Source: Desulfovibrio sp. (GTDB lineage Bacteria > Desulfobacterota > Desulfovibrionia > Desulfovibrionales > Desulfovibrionaceae). Taken from it: a stretch of DNA of 64,000 nucleotides. The stretch is from NCBI GenBank assembly GCA_016218665.1, contig JACRDI010000005.1:47046-111045 (forward strand). The letters run 5' to 3'. This document shows positions 32,982 to 41,377 of the stretch, piece by piece (the first letter of the stretch is position 1; every line of letters begins with the position of its first letter). The notes under the pieces are model-generated. The model saw nothing but the letters and a program-made list of their open reading frames with translations, was not told the origin of the DNA and made no database searches. The translations under genes were made by a program, and so were the position numbers.

Positions 32982-35075
32982 ATGAAAGCGCAGCAGCAGA
33001 TTCCTCCCGCGGCTGGCCTGTGGGCCAGCGGGGCCGTCGGGGCCGTTCTGGTCCTGGCAACGTACTTCACCGCCAATCTCTACGCCGCGCTGGGCCTTGG
33101 GGCCATTTGCCTGGCATTCGGAGGGTACCTGGCTTCCACCCAGGGGGCGGGAAACGCACCCCTCATGGCAGGCCTGCAGCGGCTCATGTCCCGCAGGCGC
33201 GAGTTCCTCTTCGACGAGGTGAAGTCCTGGCGGGAGTTCGGTGAGCTGGGCGTCCAGGTATCGGAGGCCTTCGAGTACAACATGCGCCGCCGCGAGTTCT
33301 ACCGCGGCGCGGTGCATGCCGTGGGCACGCCGTTTCTGTTGTGCGACGCGGGCGGCATCATCACCCACGTGAGCGAGTCCATGCTGGCCCTGCTGAAGAA
33401 GTCCGAGTCCGAGGTGCAGGGCCGGACCGTTTCCGAGGCCTTTTACAACAAAAAGAACGCCTCCATCACGGAGAAGGTCATCGCCGACAAGATGGACATC
33501 TCCCAGGAGCTGGAGCTCCAGTTCTGGGACGGCCGCAAGGCCGACGTCCTGGCCGTGGTGAACTGCATCCGCGGGGTGGGGAACGACGTGCTGGGCGCGG
33601 TGGTGTGCCTGGCCGACCTGGCCGAGGTGAAGGAGCAGCAGCGGGCCCTGCAGAAGCAGCAGGAGCAGGCCATGCAGGTGGGCAACTCCATCAACGACCT
33701 GGCCCAGCGCGTGGCCAGCGCCTCGGAGGAACTCTCCGCCAGCGCCGACGAGCAGGCCAAGGGCGCCAACCGCCAGAAGGCCCAGACAGAGAGCGTTTCC
33801 ACCGCCATGGAGCAGATGACCGCCACCGTGCTTGAAGTGGCGCAGAACGCCACCCAGTCCTCCGAGGCGGCCGCCACCGCCAGCAAGGCCGCCGGCGACG
33901 GCGTGTCCCTGGTGCGCGAGAGCGTGAAGGGCATCAACCAGGTGGCCGAATCCTCGCGCCGGCTGGCCCAGGTTCTTGGCCAGCTGGATTCCCAGGCGGC
34001 GGAGATCGACCGCATCATCAACGTCATCAACGACATCGCCGACCAGACCAACCTTCTGGCGCTCAACGCCGCCATCGAGGCCGCGAGAGCGGGCGACGCC
34101 GGACGCGGTTTCGCCGTCGTGGCCGACGAGGTGCGCAAGCTGGCCGAGAAGACCATGACCGCCACCAAGGAGGTCGAGAACTCCATCCGCGAGATCCAGG
34201 AGCGCAGCCAGAACGCCGTGACCACCATGCGCGAGACCGAGAAGCAGGTGGAGACCAGCACGGACCTCTCCAACCGCACGGGCCAGGCGCTGGAAGAGAT
34301 CATGCGGCGCATCGACGACGTCACCGCCCGCGTGGCCCAGATCGCCACCGCGGCCGAGGAGCAGTCCTCCGCGGCCGAGGAGATCAACAAGAACATCGAG
34401 GATATCGCCGGAATCGCCAAGGAGGCGGAGGAAGGCGCGGGGCAGTCCGCCAGCGCCACCCGCGAACTGGCGGAACTGGCCCAGAATCTGCTCCAGCTCT
34501 CCATGACCTTCAGCGCCACCAAGGCCGACGCGAGCAAGCTGCGCGCCTCCAAGGGCGAAATGAAGGGCATTCTGCCCAAGCTCATGTACGAGTACGTGAA
34601 GGTGAAGTACGGCCCGGACGTGCACGCCAAGATGGCCGAGGCCCTGGGCAACCCCATGTTCCTGCCCGGCAGCAGCTACCCCGACCAGGTGCTGAAGCAG
34701 ATGGCCGACGTTGTGGCGCAGGCCATGGGCCAGGATGTGCGCCAGGTGTTCGTGGAGCTGGGCAAGTACACCATCGGCCAGTTCCACAAGATGTACCGGG
34801 CCTACTTCAAGGCCCAGAACCTGAAGGACTTCCTGCTGACCATGAACCAGACCCACGCGGACCTGACCAAGGCGCTGCCGGGCATCGTGCCGCCGCGCTT
34901 CAGCTACGAGGACCGCGGCAACAAGCTGACCATGATCTACAAGTCGCGCCGGGGATACCAGCACTACTTCGAGGGCATCCTGCGCGGCGCGGCCGAGCAC
35001 TACAAGACCCCGGTGGACATCACCGTGCAGGTGCAGGACGCCGAGACCGCCCGCGCGGACATCGTGTTCCGCTAG
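32982..35075 (+). CDS. Methyl-accepting chemotaxis protein with C-terminal H-NOX gas sensor
   Basis: 697 residues. Two N-terminal membrane helices (about 12-52) with little periplasmic loop; a PAS-like domain (about 105-220); an MCP signalling coiled coil (about 240-510) with the hairpin-tip block [20 protein letters not shown]; and a C-terminal H-NOX (HNOB) domain from about 525 with [22 protein letters not shown] heme ligand H625 (NQTHADLTK) and the heme-propionate motif Y653-x-S655-x-R657 (YKSRR) are both present, so it should bind heme and sense NO and/or O2 from the cytoplasm. RBS AAGGAG lies before the ATG. Probably sigma-28 controlled. No HAMP domain is evident. Confidence 0.92.
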   Translation: MKAQQQIPPAAGLWASGAVGAVLVLATYFTANLYAALGLGAICLAFGGYLASTQGAGNAPLMAGLQRLMSRRREFLFDEVKSWREFGELGVQVSEAFEYNMRRREFYRGAVHAVGTPFLLCDAGGIITHVSESMLALLKKSESEVQGRTVSEAFYNKKNASITEKVIADKMDISQELELQFWDGRKADVLAVVNCIRGVGNDVLGAVVCLADLAEVKEQQRALQKQQEQAMQVGNSINDLAQRVASASEELSASADEQAKGANRQKAQTESVSTAMEQMTATVLEVAQNATQSSEAAATASKAAGDGVSLVRESVKGINQVAESSRRLAQVLGQLDSQAAEIDRIINVINDIADQTNLLALNAAIEAARAGDAGRGFAVVADEVRKLAEKTMTATKEVENSIREIQERSQNAVTTMRETEKQVETSTDLSNRTGQALEEIMRRIDDVTARVAQIATAAEEQSSAAEEINKNIEDIAGIAKEAEEGAGQSASATRELAELAQNLLQLSMTFSATKADASKLRASKGEMKGILPKLMYEYVKVKYGPDVHAKMAEALGNPMFLPGSSYPDQVLKQMADVVAQAMGQDVRQVFVELGKYTIGQFHKMYRAYFKAQNLKDFLLTMNQTHADLTKALPGIVPPRFSYEDRGNKLTMIYKSRRGYQHYFEGILRGAAEHYKTPVDITVQVQDAETARADIVFR

Positions 35076-35094
35076 GCCAGGGCCAAAGACAATC

Positions 35095-35136
35095 AAAAGC
35101 CCCCGGCGGTCCGCTCTGGATCGCCGGGGGCTTCTT
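35095..35136. terminator. Bidirectional terminator between the chemoreceptor and dedA
   Basis: 10-bp stem GCCCCCGGCG/CGCCGGGGGC with a 13-base loop, AAAA on the left and TTCTT on the right; it serves both convergent genes. Confidence 0.8.
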
Positions 35137-35157
35137 CGTTCCGCAAGGGGGGCGGGG

Positions 35158-35790
35158 CTAGTCCGCCGTTTCCGCGCGCAGGGCGCGCTTGCGCTTCAGC
35201 TTGTACCACACGTACCAGACGATGGTGACCACCAGCATGCCGATGATGAGCCCGTCGAACTGCTGGCGGTAGGTCTGCACCAGCTCCCAGTTCTCCCGCA
35301 GCTTGAAGCCGCACAACAGCAGGAAGGTGTTCCACATGGTGGCGCCCACCGTGCTGGCGATGGCGAAGGGCCAGAACCGCATTTTGCCGATGCCCGCGGG
35401 AATGGACACCAGGTGCCGCACCACGGGGATGAACCGGCTGGCGAAGAGCGTCCAGGCGCTGCCCTTGCGCTGGAAGAAGCGCTCGGTCATCTCCAGGTCG
35501 TGCACGTCGAGCAGGAGGAACCTGCCCACCTTGAGCACAAAGGGCCGGCCGCCATAATAGCCCATGAGGTAGGACACGTAGGAGCCCAGGAACGAGCCAG
35601 CGCTGGTGGCCAGGATGGCCTCGGCCATGCCCCACTTGCCGTCGGCCACCAGAAAGCCGACGAAGGGCATCACGGCCTCGCTGGGCACGGGGGCTATCAT
35701 GCTTTCAAGCGCCATGAGGAAGGCGGCCCCGGCGTAGCCGGTGGTCTCCAGCACCTTGATGGCGAATTGCGAAATGACTTCAGTGAGCAC
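35158..35790 (-). CDS. DedA family membrane protein
   Basis: 210 residues with 4-5 membrane segments. DedA/VTT blocks are visible: ESMIAPVPSEAVMPFVGFLV, AGSFLGSYVSYLMGYYGGRP and the amphipathic FASRFIPVVRHLVSIPAGIG. DedA proteins support membrane integrity and have been linked to lipid-carrier (undecaprenyl phosphate, phosphatidylethanolamine) flipping. Start at 35790 is 15 residues before the first conserved block. Monocistronic. Confidence 0.9.
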   Translation of the reverse strand: MLTEVISQFAIKVLETTGYAGAAFLMALESMIAPVPSEAVMPFVGFLVADGKWGMAEAILATSAGSFLGSYVSYLMGYYGGRPFVLKVGRFLLLDVHDLEMTERFFQRKGSAWTLFASRFIPVVRHLVSIPAGIGKMRFWPFAIASTVGATMWNTFLLLCGFKLRENWELVQTYRQQFDGLIIGMLVVTIVWYVWYKLKRKRALRAETAD

Positions 35791-35855
35791 GCAGAACCTC
35801 CAGGGGGTCGAGTGTTCGGGGCTCTACCCCGGCGTGGCGATTTGGGCAAGGGGTG

Positions 35856-38126
35856 CTAGGCGGGCGCGAAACCCAGGGCCTCCCCGGCGGAGCAGAGGCC
35901 CGGCTCGTGGCGCAGGTGCTCCCAGTAGAAGTTCTGCGCCTGGCGCAGGTCGGGCTCCAGGCCAACGCTGGCCGCGCGCTCCAGTATCTGCCCCACCGCC
36001 CGGCAGTCGGGCGCGTCGCCCTCAAGCAGCCGCGCCACGGCCTGGCCCACACGCCGGGCCAGCAGCTCCCGCTCCGGGTGGCCCCGTCCGTTCTGGCGCA
36101 GATAGTCCAGGAAGTCGCGCGAGGCCGTGACCTCGCCCGTGACCCATTGCCACACCAGCGGCGACCACAGCCGGTCCCAGCATTCGCTGCCGGTCTGGGT
36201 GGTCTGGGCCTCGCGGTAGGGCAGAAACAGGTGGGCTCCCAGGCGCGATTCCCTGATCTCCTGCTCCCAGGCCTCGGCCTCCACCCGGCGCACCCAGGAG
36301 AGCGCCAAGGCCTGCCGCTTGCCCCAGGGCAGGTAGGCGGCCGGGACGCAGCGCGCGCCACGCCCGGTTTTCTCGTCGACCAGGACGCAGCCGGCGAAGG
36401 GGTCGCCCCCGGCGGGCTGTTCCCAGGCCCATGCGTGTTCGTCGGCGCCGCTTTCCCGCGCCCAGGCGATGCTCGCCGTGCCGGTGCGGCGGCCCTGGGC
36501 GTCGGGCTTTTCCGCGCGCACGGTGACGGACAGGCCGGGCCAGTCCGCCTGCGCCGCGGCGCCGGGAGCGGGCAGCCGGCCCTCGGCCCACAGGCGCAGC
36601 AGGGCCTGGGCGAGGATGGTCTCCGGGCTCTCGCGCCGGGGGCGCACCTCGTGGTTCCACAGGTCGTTGCCGTCGCCCAGGGCCGGGTCGTTGCTGCTGG
36701 CCTGGCCGATGTGGGAGAGCAGCAGCGGCTCCAGGTCCTCCAGGCCGGTGCGGCTGGCCAGCTGCATGGCCCGCAGGGCGAAGGTGAGCGCGTTCAGGGG
36801 CTCGATGCGCCCCAGGTCGTCGAAGAACCAGGCGCAGCTGGCGAAGGAGGACAGGGCCCACTTCTGCATGGTCAGAAGCCGCCAGGCCACGCGCTGGTCA
36901 TCGGCCTTGAGTTTCGGTCTCATGTTCGCCGCGGCGTACGCCTGCGCGCTCTCCAGGCCGGAGAGCACACGGCCGTAGGAGACCAGCGCCTCCTCCGGGT
37001 TCACGAAGAGCTTCGCGCCCAGCTGCAGGTAGTGGGCGTCGAGGCGCGCCTTGACGGCATTGAGGCCGTCGCGCAGGGGGCCGCGCCAGCGCTGGTTCCA
37101 GCCGGGCTTGTGCTCCGTGGCGCAGCCGCAATCGGACCGCCAGCGCTCCACGCCGTGGGCGCAGCTCCAGGAGCTGTTCTCGTGGATGCGCGCGCGCCGC
37201 CTGGGCGGGTTCTGCGCCAGGTAGGCCGCGTAATTGGTGAGGCTGACCCCGTCCACCCCGGCCCGCGCCTGGGAGAGCGCGAAGGCCAGGGCCATCTCGC
37301 CGAACTTGAAATGGTGGCCGTATGTCTCCCCGTCGGTGGCCAGGGCCAGCAGCCCCTGCCCATTGTTCTGGCCGGCCATGCCGGAAAGCCGGCCCCAGAA
37401 CATGTCGCCGTGGCGCAGCAGGCCCTCGAAGGCCACGGCCTGGGAGAGCGGGCCGTCGTAGAAGTACACAGCGATGCTGCGGCCTTCGGGCAGTTCCACC
37501 AGGTAGGGCTCGCGGATGTTCAGGTTGCCCTCGTGGGCGGGCGTCCAGTTGTCCTGGCCCACGTCGGCCACCTCCCGCGCCTGGCGCGGGGCCAGGATGG
37601 TGAAGCGCACGCCCGCCTGGGCCAGCAGGTCCAGGGTGCGCGTGTCCACCGCCGCCTCGGAAAGCCACAGGCCCTCGGCCGGGCGCTTGAAGCGCGCCTC
37701 GAAGTCGGCCAGGGCCCAGGCGATCTCCGCGCGTTTGTCCAGGTCGGTTGCCAGCGGCATGATGACGTGGTGGTAGATCTGGGCGATGGCGTTGCCGTGG
37801 CCCAGGCGCTCCAGGCTTTTGCGGTCGCCCTCCAGCACGCGGTCGTACACGTCCGGGGCCTGGCGCTCCATCCAGGTGAGCAGCGTGGGCCCGAAGTTGA
37901 AGCTCATGTGCTCGTAGCAGTTCATGATCTCGATGATGCGGCCGCGGTCGTCCAGCCTTCTGGCCCAGGCCAGGGGGGCGTAGCTCTCGGCGCAGATGCG
38001 CTCGTTCCAGTGCAGGGCCGGGGCGGCGCTGCCTTCGGGCAGGATGGCGTCCAGCCAGGGGTCTTCCCTGGGCGGCTGGTAGAAGTGGCCGTGGATGCAG
38101 AGCATCTTTGCGTCGCTGGCTGGCAT
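35856..38126 (-). CDS. Glycoside hydrolase family 57 protein with DUF3536 domain
   Basis: 756 residues. N-terminal GH57-type domain: LCIHGHFYQPPREDPW, IIEIMNCYEHMSFNFGPT, nucleophile candidate E157 in GLWLSEAAVD, LALATDGETYGHHF; then a long C-terminal DUF3536-type region with SCAHGVERW and FFDDLGRIE. GH57 enzymes act on alpha-glucans (amylase, branching or 4-alpha-glucanotransferase). A role in glycogen or cell-wall glucan handling is inferred. The start at 38126 has a G-rich site before the ATG; a longer frame has two more ATGs (the next 9 residues upstream). Transcribed alone, divergent from the FecR gene. Confidence 0.85.
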   Translation of the reverse strand: MPASDAKMLCIHGHFYQPPREDPWLDAILPEGSAAPALHWNERICAESYAPLAWARRLDDRGRIIEIMNCYEHMSFNFGPTLLTWMERQAPDVYDRVLEGDRKSLERLGHGNAIAQIYHHVIMPLATDLDKRAEIAWALADFEARFKRPAEGLWLSEAAVDTRTLDLLAQAGVRFTILAPRQAREVADVGQDNWTPAHEGNLNIREPYLVELPEGRSIAVYFYDGPLSQAVAFEGLLRHGDMFWGRLSGMAGQNNGQGLLALATDGETYGHHFKFGEMALAFALSQARAGVDGVSLTNYAAYLAQNPPRRRARIHENSSWSCAHGVERWRSDCGCATEHKPGWNQRWRGPLRDGLNAVKARLDAHYLQLGAKLFVNPEEALVSYGRVLSGLESAQAYAAANMRPKLKADDQRVAWRLLTMQKWALSSFASCAWFFDDLGRIEPLNALTFALRAMQLASRTGLEDLEPLLLSHIGQASSNDPALGDGNDLWNHEVRPRRESPETILAQALLRLWAEGRLPAPGAAAQADWPGLSVTVRAEKPDAQGRRTGTASIAWARESGADEHAWAWEQPAGGDPFAGCVLVDEKTGRGARCVPAAYLPWGKRQALALSWVRRVEAEAWEQEIRESRLGAHLFLPYREAQTTQTGSECWDRLWSPLVWQWVTGEVTASRDFLDYLRQNGRGHPERELLARRVGQAVARLLEGDAPDCRAVGQILERAASVGLEPDLRQAQNFYWEHLRHEPGLCSAGEALGFAPA

Positions 38127-38300
38127 GGCGCCCCCCGGTCTTTTGCGGTTCATCCGAGTCGCATGGCCTGTGGTAGCGCGGCGGGGCCCTTCCGGCAAGC
38201 CCTGCGAAGGAAAGGGGATGCGGGCGCGACGGGTCGACAAGGGGCGGCGGCCGGGCTATAGTTGTGGAAACCCGCGCTCCCCGCGCCCAGGAGGCCGCCC

Positions 38301-38969
38301 GTGATCCGCACCCGCCCCGTCCCGCGCCTGATTCCGATCCTGGCCCTCACGCTTTGTCTGCTCGCCGTCGTTTCCCGCGGGACGGCTCTTGCCGCCGCCG
38401 TGGAGACCGTGGGCCACGTGAGCCGCATCCAGGGCCTGTGCTACGCGGTGCAGCAGGGCAGCCAGCTGCGCCAGCTTTCGCAGAAGGCCCTGGTGGGCCG
38501 CCTGGACGTGCTCAAGACCGGGCCCGGCGCGCGCCTTGAGGTGACGCTGCTGGACGAGACCAGGCTGACCCTCGGCGCGGACACCGCCTTCAGCGTGGAG
38601 CGCTACGACCTGGGCAGGCAGGGCGGGGGCGTGCTGCTCAAGCTCTCCAAGGGGGCCTTCCGCGTGGCCACGGGTGGGCTGGAATCGCTGCGCGGCGGCC
38701 CCTTCGAGGTCCAGACCCCGCTGGGCACCATCGGCATACGCGGCACCGACTTCTGGGGCGGATACCTCACGGAGAGCGCGATCTCCGTGCTGCTCATCTC
38801 CGGCAAGGGGGTGTACGTGGTCAACGACGGCGGACGCGCCGAGATCGTGCGGCCCATGGAGGGCCTGACCCTGACCTCGCCTGTCGCGCCCCCTCCGGCG
38901 CCCTCCATGTGGAGCCCGGAGAAGCGCGAGCGCGCCTTCAAGACCGTGGCCTTCGACGAGAAGCCCTAG
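38301..38969 (+). CDS. Secreted FecR-domain protein
   Basis: 222 residues. Signal peptide with a Leu-rich core (residues about 9-31). Then a FecR domain (PF04773): VGHVSRIQGLCYAVQQG, LDVLKTGPGARLEVTLLDET, LTLGADTAFSVERYDL and TPLGTIGIRGTDFWGGY. Stand-alone FecR-domain proteins are periplasmic and probably bind a partner or polymer. The GTG start has AGGAGG 8 bases upstream. Its stop overlaps the stop of the convergent LysR gene by 4 bases. Confidence 0.88.
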   Translation: MIRTRPVPRLIPILALTLCLLAVVSRGTALAAAVETVGHVSRIQGLCYAVQQGSQLRQLSQKALVGRLDVLKTGPGARLEVTLLDETRLTLGADTAFSVERYDLGRQGGGVLLKLSKGAFRVATGGLESLRGGPFEVQTPLGTIGIRGTDFWGGYLTESAISVLLISGKGVYVVNDGGRAEIVRPMEGLTLTSPVAPPPAPSMWSPEKRERAFKTVAFDEKP

Positions 38970-39853
38970 TCCCTGGAGCGCAGCATCTCCACCAGCTCGC
39001 GCACGTGCACGGGCATTTCGGCCATGCGGCGCACGCAGAGCATCAGTTCGCGGGCGGCCCACAGGTCCGTCAGTTGCACGGTGCGGATGTTCATGGTCTC
39101 CTGGCAGCGTTGGGCGGCGGAGTCGGGCATGATGGCCACGCCCACGCCGTTCTCCACCATGCGCGCCACGGTGACGAAGCTGCGCAGGCGCACGCGGTAG
39201 TTCATCTCCCGTCCCAGGCGCGCGGCGTGGTTCTCCAGATAGCGCTGCAGCGAGCTGTCCTCGGCCAGGCCCACGAAGTCATGGTCCAGGGTCTCCACAA
39301 AGGCGAGGCTGCGGCGTGAGGCCAGCGAATGCCCCGGCGGGGTCACCAGCACGAAGGTGAGCTTGCGGAAGGGGTAGGTCTCCAGGTCGCCCACGTCGAT
39401 GGCGCGCGCCATCACGCCCACATCGGCCTTGCCGTCGGCCACCTGCTGGACGATCTCCGTCGAGAGGCGCTCGCGCACGTCGATGCTGACGTTGGGGTGG
39501 TTGGCCAGGTAGGTGGTCAAAAGCTCCGGCAGGTACTCCGTCAGGCTCGCCGTGTTGCACAAGAGCCGGATGCTGCCCTTGAGGCCCTTGGCGTACTCGC
39601 TCAAGTCTCCCAGCATGCGCTCCCAGTGCTCCAGCACAATGCGCCCGTGATGCAGCAGCGCCCGGCCCGCGCGGGTGGGCTCCACCCCCCTGCGCCCGCG
39701 GGAAAGCAGCTCCACCTGCATCATCTCCTCCATGTTGCGGATGCGCGCGCTGGCCGAAGCCAACGCCAGATACGAACGCTCCGCCCCCTTGGTGATGCTG
39801 CCGCACTCCACCACGTTCAGGAATAGGCGCAAGTCAGTGATATCAAATGACAT
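38966..39853 (-). CDS. LysR-family transcriptional regulator
   Basis: 295 residues. The N-terminal winged HTH (residues 5-64) contains LRLFLNVVECGSITKGAE and LALASASARIRNMEEMM. The co-inducer domain shows IRLLCNTASLTEYLPELL and the typical GDLE, PFRKLTFVLVTPPGHSLA. The effector is unknown. It is divergent from a small lipoprotein gene across a 190-base gap carrying a dyad at 39930-39952, a likely operator. Target genes may include that lipoprotein. Confidence 0.93.
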   Translation of the reverse strand: MSFDITDLRLFLNVVECGSITKGAERSYLALASASARIRNMEEMMQVELLSRGRRGVEPTRAGRALLHHGRIVLEHWERMLGDLSEYAKGLKGSIRLLCNTASLTEYLPELLTTYLANHPNVSIDVRERLSTEIVQQVADGKADVGVMARAIDVGDLETYPFRKLTFVLVTPPGHSLASRRSLAFVETLDHDFVGLAEDSSLQRYLENHAARLGREMNYRVRLRSFVTVARMVENGVGVAIMPDSAAQRCQETMNIRTVQLTDLWAARELMLCVRRMAEMPVHVRELVEMLRSRD

Positions 39854-39929
39854 CGTCTACTCCGGCAACTGGCCGCGTCGCCGAGGGTTTTGTTTAGCCT
39901 TCGGCGCAGACGAAGGTATACTCAAATTC

Positions 39930-39952
39930 TTCCGCATTTACAAGATGCGGAA
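39930..39952. promoter_or_regulatory. Dyad in the divergent lysR/lipoprotein gap
   Basis: TTCCGCAT-N7-ATGCGGAA is a perfect 8-bp inverted repeat. LysR regulators bind dyads between divergent genes, so this is the best operator candidate here. Confidence 0.45.
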
Positions 39953-40045
39953 ACGGGCTCAATTTGCGGTCATGGAAGCTGGAAAACGGCTTCCTTCGGC
40001 GGAGACGAACACTGCATCGGATCCACCAACCAGACGAGGTGCCCC

Positions 40046-40324
40046 ATGAATACCGACAGAGCCAGCCTTGCCTTCGCCAGAGTATGCTTCTTTGTCATGC
40101 TCTTCCTCAGCACGGCCTGCAACCGCATGGATGCCGGACGTCTTGAGGCGGCTTCTCTGGCCACGCCGGCCGTCGCCGCGCAGCCCGTCGCCGCGCAGCC
40201 CATCGCCGCGCAGTTGGAGCGCACCCGTGTGCCTGAAGAACGCCTGGCCGACCTTGAGGCCCAACTGCGCGCCGAGGCGGCCAGAATCCAGATGTGGGAC
40301 CGCAACGCCATCCGCTACGACTAG
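40046..40324 (+). CDS. Small lipoprotein
   Basis: 92 residues. Signal peptide with lipobox LSTAC, the acylated Cys near residue 25. A 15-base unit coding AAQP(V/I) is repeated three times (about 40171-40215). A charged helix ELERLADLEAQLRAEAAR-like segment follows. Function unknown; probably periplasmic-face membrane. It is the nearest gene divergent from LysR. Start at 40046 is the first ATG before the signal peptide; the open frame extends upstream without RBS. Confidence 0.72.
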   Translation: MNTDRASLAFARVCFFVMLFLSTACNRMDAGRLEAASLATPAVAAQPVAAQPIAAQLERTRVPEERLADLEAQLRAEAARIQMWDRNAIRYD

Positions 40325-40482
40325 CCCCAACCGCGCCGAGGCGGCCCGGATGCGTTGTACGCCGCATCCGAAGCCGCACCGACGTGTGCTTACCCCTTGT
40401 TCTGCCTTGCCGTCCGCTGCTGCGCCCCAGCATGCTGAAGCCCCCCGGCAGGACAAAAGCCGACCCCTCCCCCGGGTCGGCG

Positions 40483-40523
40483 CGGCGGCAAGGCGGGAGT
40501 CTCCTCCTCCCGCCTTGCCGCCG
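40483..40523. repeat. Perfect 16-bp inverted repeat between convergent genes
   Basis: CGGCGGCAAGGCGGGA (40483-40498) and its complement (40508-40523) with a 9-base loop. No T-run follows. A smaller hairpin (GCCGACCC/GGGTCGGC, about 40459-40481) lies immediately to the left. Together they may end transcription or protect 3' ends of both neighbours. Confidence 0.7.
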
Positions 40524-40536
40524 GGGTCCTCTCCCG

Positions 40537-41019
40537 CTAGCGCGGCCGGCCCGACCCCTTCCTTCTCCACAAGGCCAGCGCAAGAACCCCCACCACCAGC
40601 ACGTTCACCACGAACACCGCGCCCCGCTCCCAGGTGACGCGCTCGCTGAGCTCGTACACTTCCAGCGGCAGATACACCGCGCCTGAAACGGCGCCGAACC
40701 ATTCCGCCCAGGTCCGCTCCCGCCACAGGCCATAGGCCTCGACCGCCCGGACGCAGGCGTACCCGGCCGCTCCCGCCGCAAGCAGCAGCAGGCGCGCGTC
40801 CGTCAGGCCGGAGGCAAGCTCGATGAAGATGCGCGGCGTTCCGCTGGCGGGGTTGACGTGCAGGTGCTGCACCAGCCTTTCCGCAGCCAGGCCGGCGTCG
40901 CGGTGCAGGAGCGTCAGGATGCCGAAGCCCGCCAGCAGCACCAGGCCGCCCTTGGCCAGCTCCAGAAGCGCGATGAGGCGGACCCCCGTCAGGCGCGTGG
41001 AAACAGTCGATGTGCTCAT
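40537..41019 (-). CDS. DUF2127 membrane protein
   Basis: 160 residues from the ATG at 41019. Family-like blocks GVRLIALLELAKGGLVLLAG, HLHVNPASGTPRIFIELAS and a four-helix membrane topology with VYLPLEVYELSERVTW match DUF2127. Function unknown. Another ATG (41037) lies 6 residues upstream; neither has a strong RBS, so the start is uncertain. Confidence 0.78.
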   Translation of the reverse strand: MSTSTVSTRLTGVRLIALLELAKGGLVLLAGFGILTLLHRDAGLAAERLVQHLHVNPASGTPRIFIELASGLTDARLLLLAAGAAGYACVRAVEAYGLWRERTWAEWFGAVSGAVYLPLEVYELSERVTWERGAVFVVNVLVVGVLALALWRRKGSGRPR

Positions 41020-41063
41020 GGCCGCATCTAGCCGCATTGCCGGCGCCGACGCAACTGCATAAG

Positions 41064-41188
41064 GCCGGGCGTTGTGCCTGTTTTGTGCTCCGCAGGCCAG
41101 GGAATATCCATCCCCTGGACCCCGGCGATGGGGGAGTTGCCTTTCGCCTATTGGGGTTCCAAGGGGCCGAAGGTCCCTTGGCCGCCGG
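41064..41188 (+). repeat. Intergenic repeat, copy 1
   Basis: About 125 bp, repeated imperfectly at 41226. Shared blocks include GCCGGGCGT, GTGCTCCGCAGGCCAGGG, TGGACCCCGGCGATGGGG and the hairpin CCAAGGG-N9-CCCTTGG. No gene lies in 41038-41377. A shorter copy in the opposite orientation occurs at 55795-55831. Confidence 0.85.
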
Positions 41189-41225
41189 AGGCTGAGGAGT
41201 GCAGGGCGCTGGCGCGGAGCGGGAG

Positions 41226-41351
41226 GCCGGGCGTCGTGCCTGTTTCGTGCTCCGCAGGCCAGGGGGCTGCCCGCCCCCTTGGACCCCGGCGATGGGGGAG
41301 GTGCCTTTCGCTCATCGGGGTTCCAAGGGGCCGAAGGTCCCTTGGCCGCCG
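41226..41351 (+). repeat. Intergenic repeat, copy 2
   Basis: Second copy, separated from the first by about 37 bp and differing by scattered base changes and a different spacer between the GCCAGGG and GGACCCC blocks. It ends 27 bp before the end of the Fe-S gene. Confidence 0.85.
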
Positions 41352-41377
41352 AGGCATAACCGGGCAGAACGCCCCGC

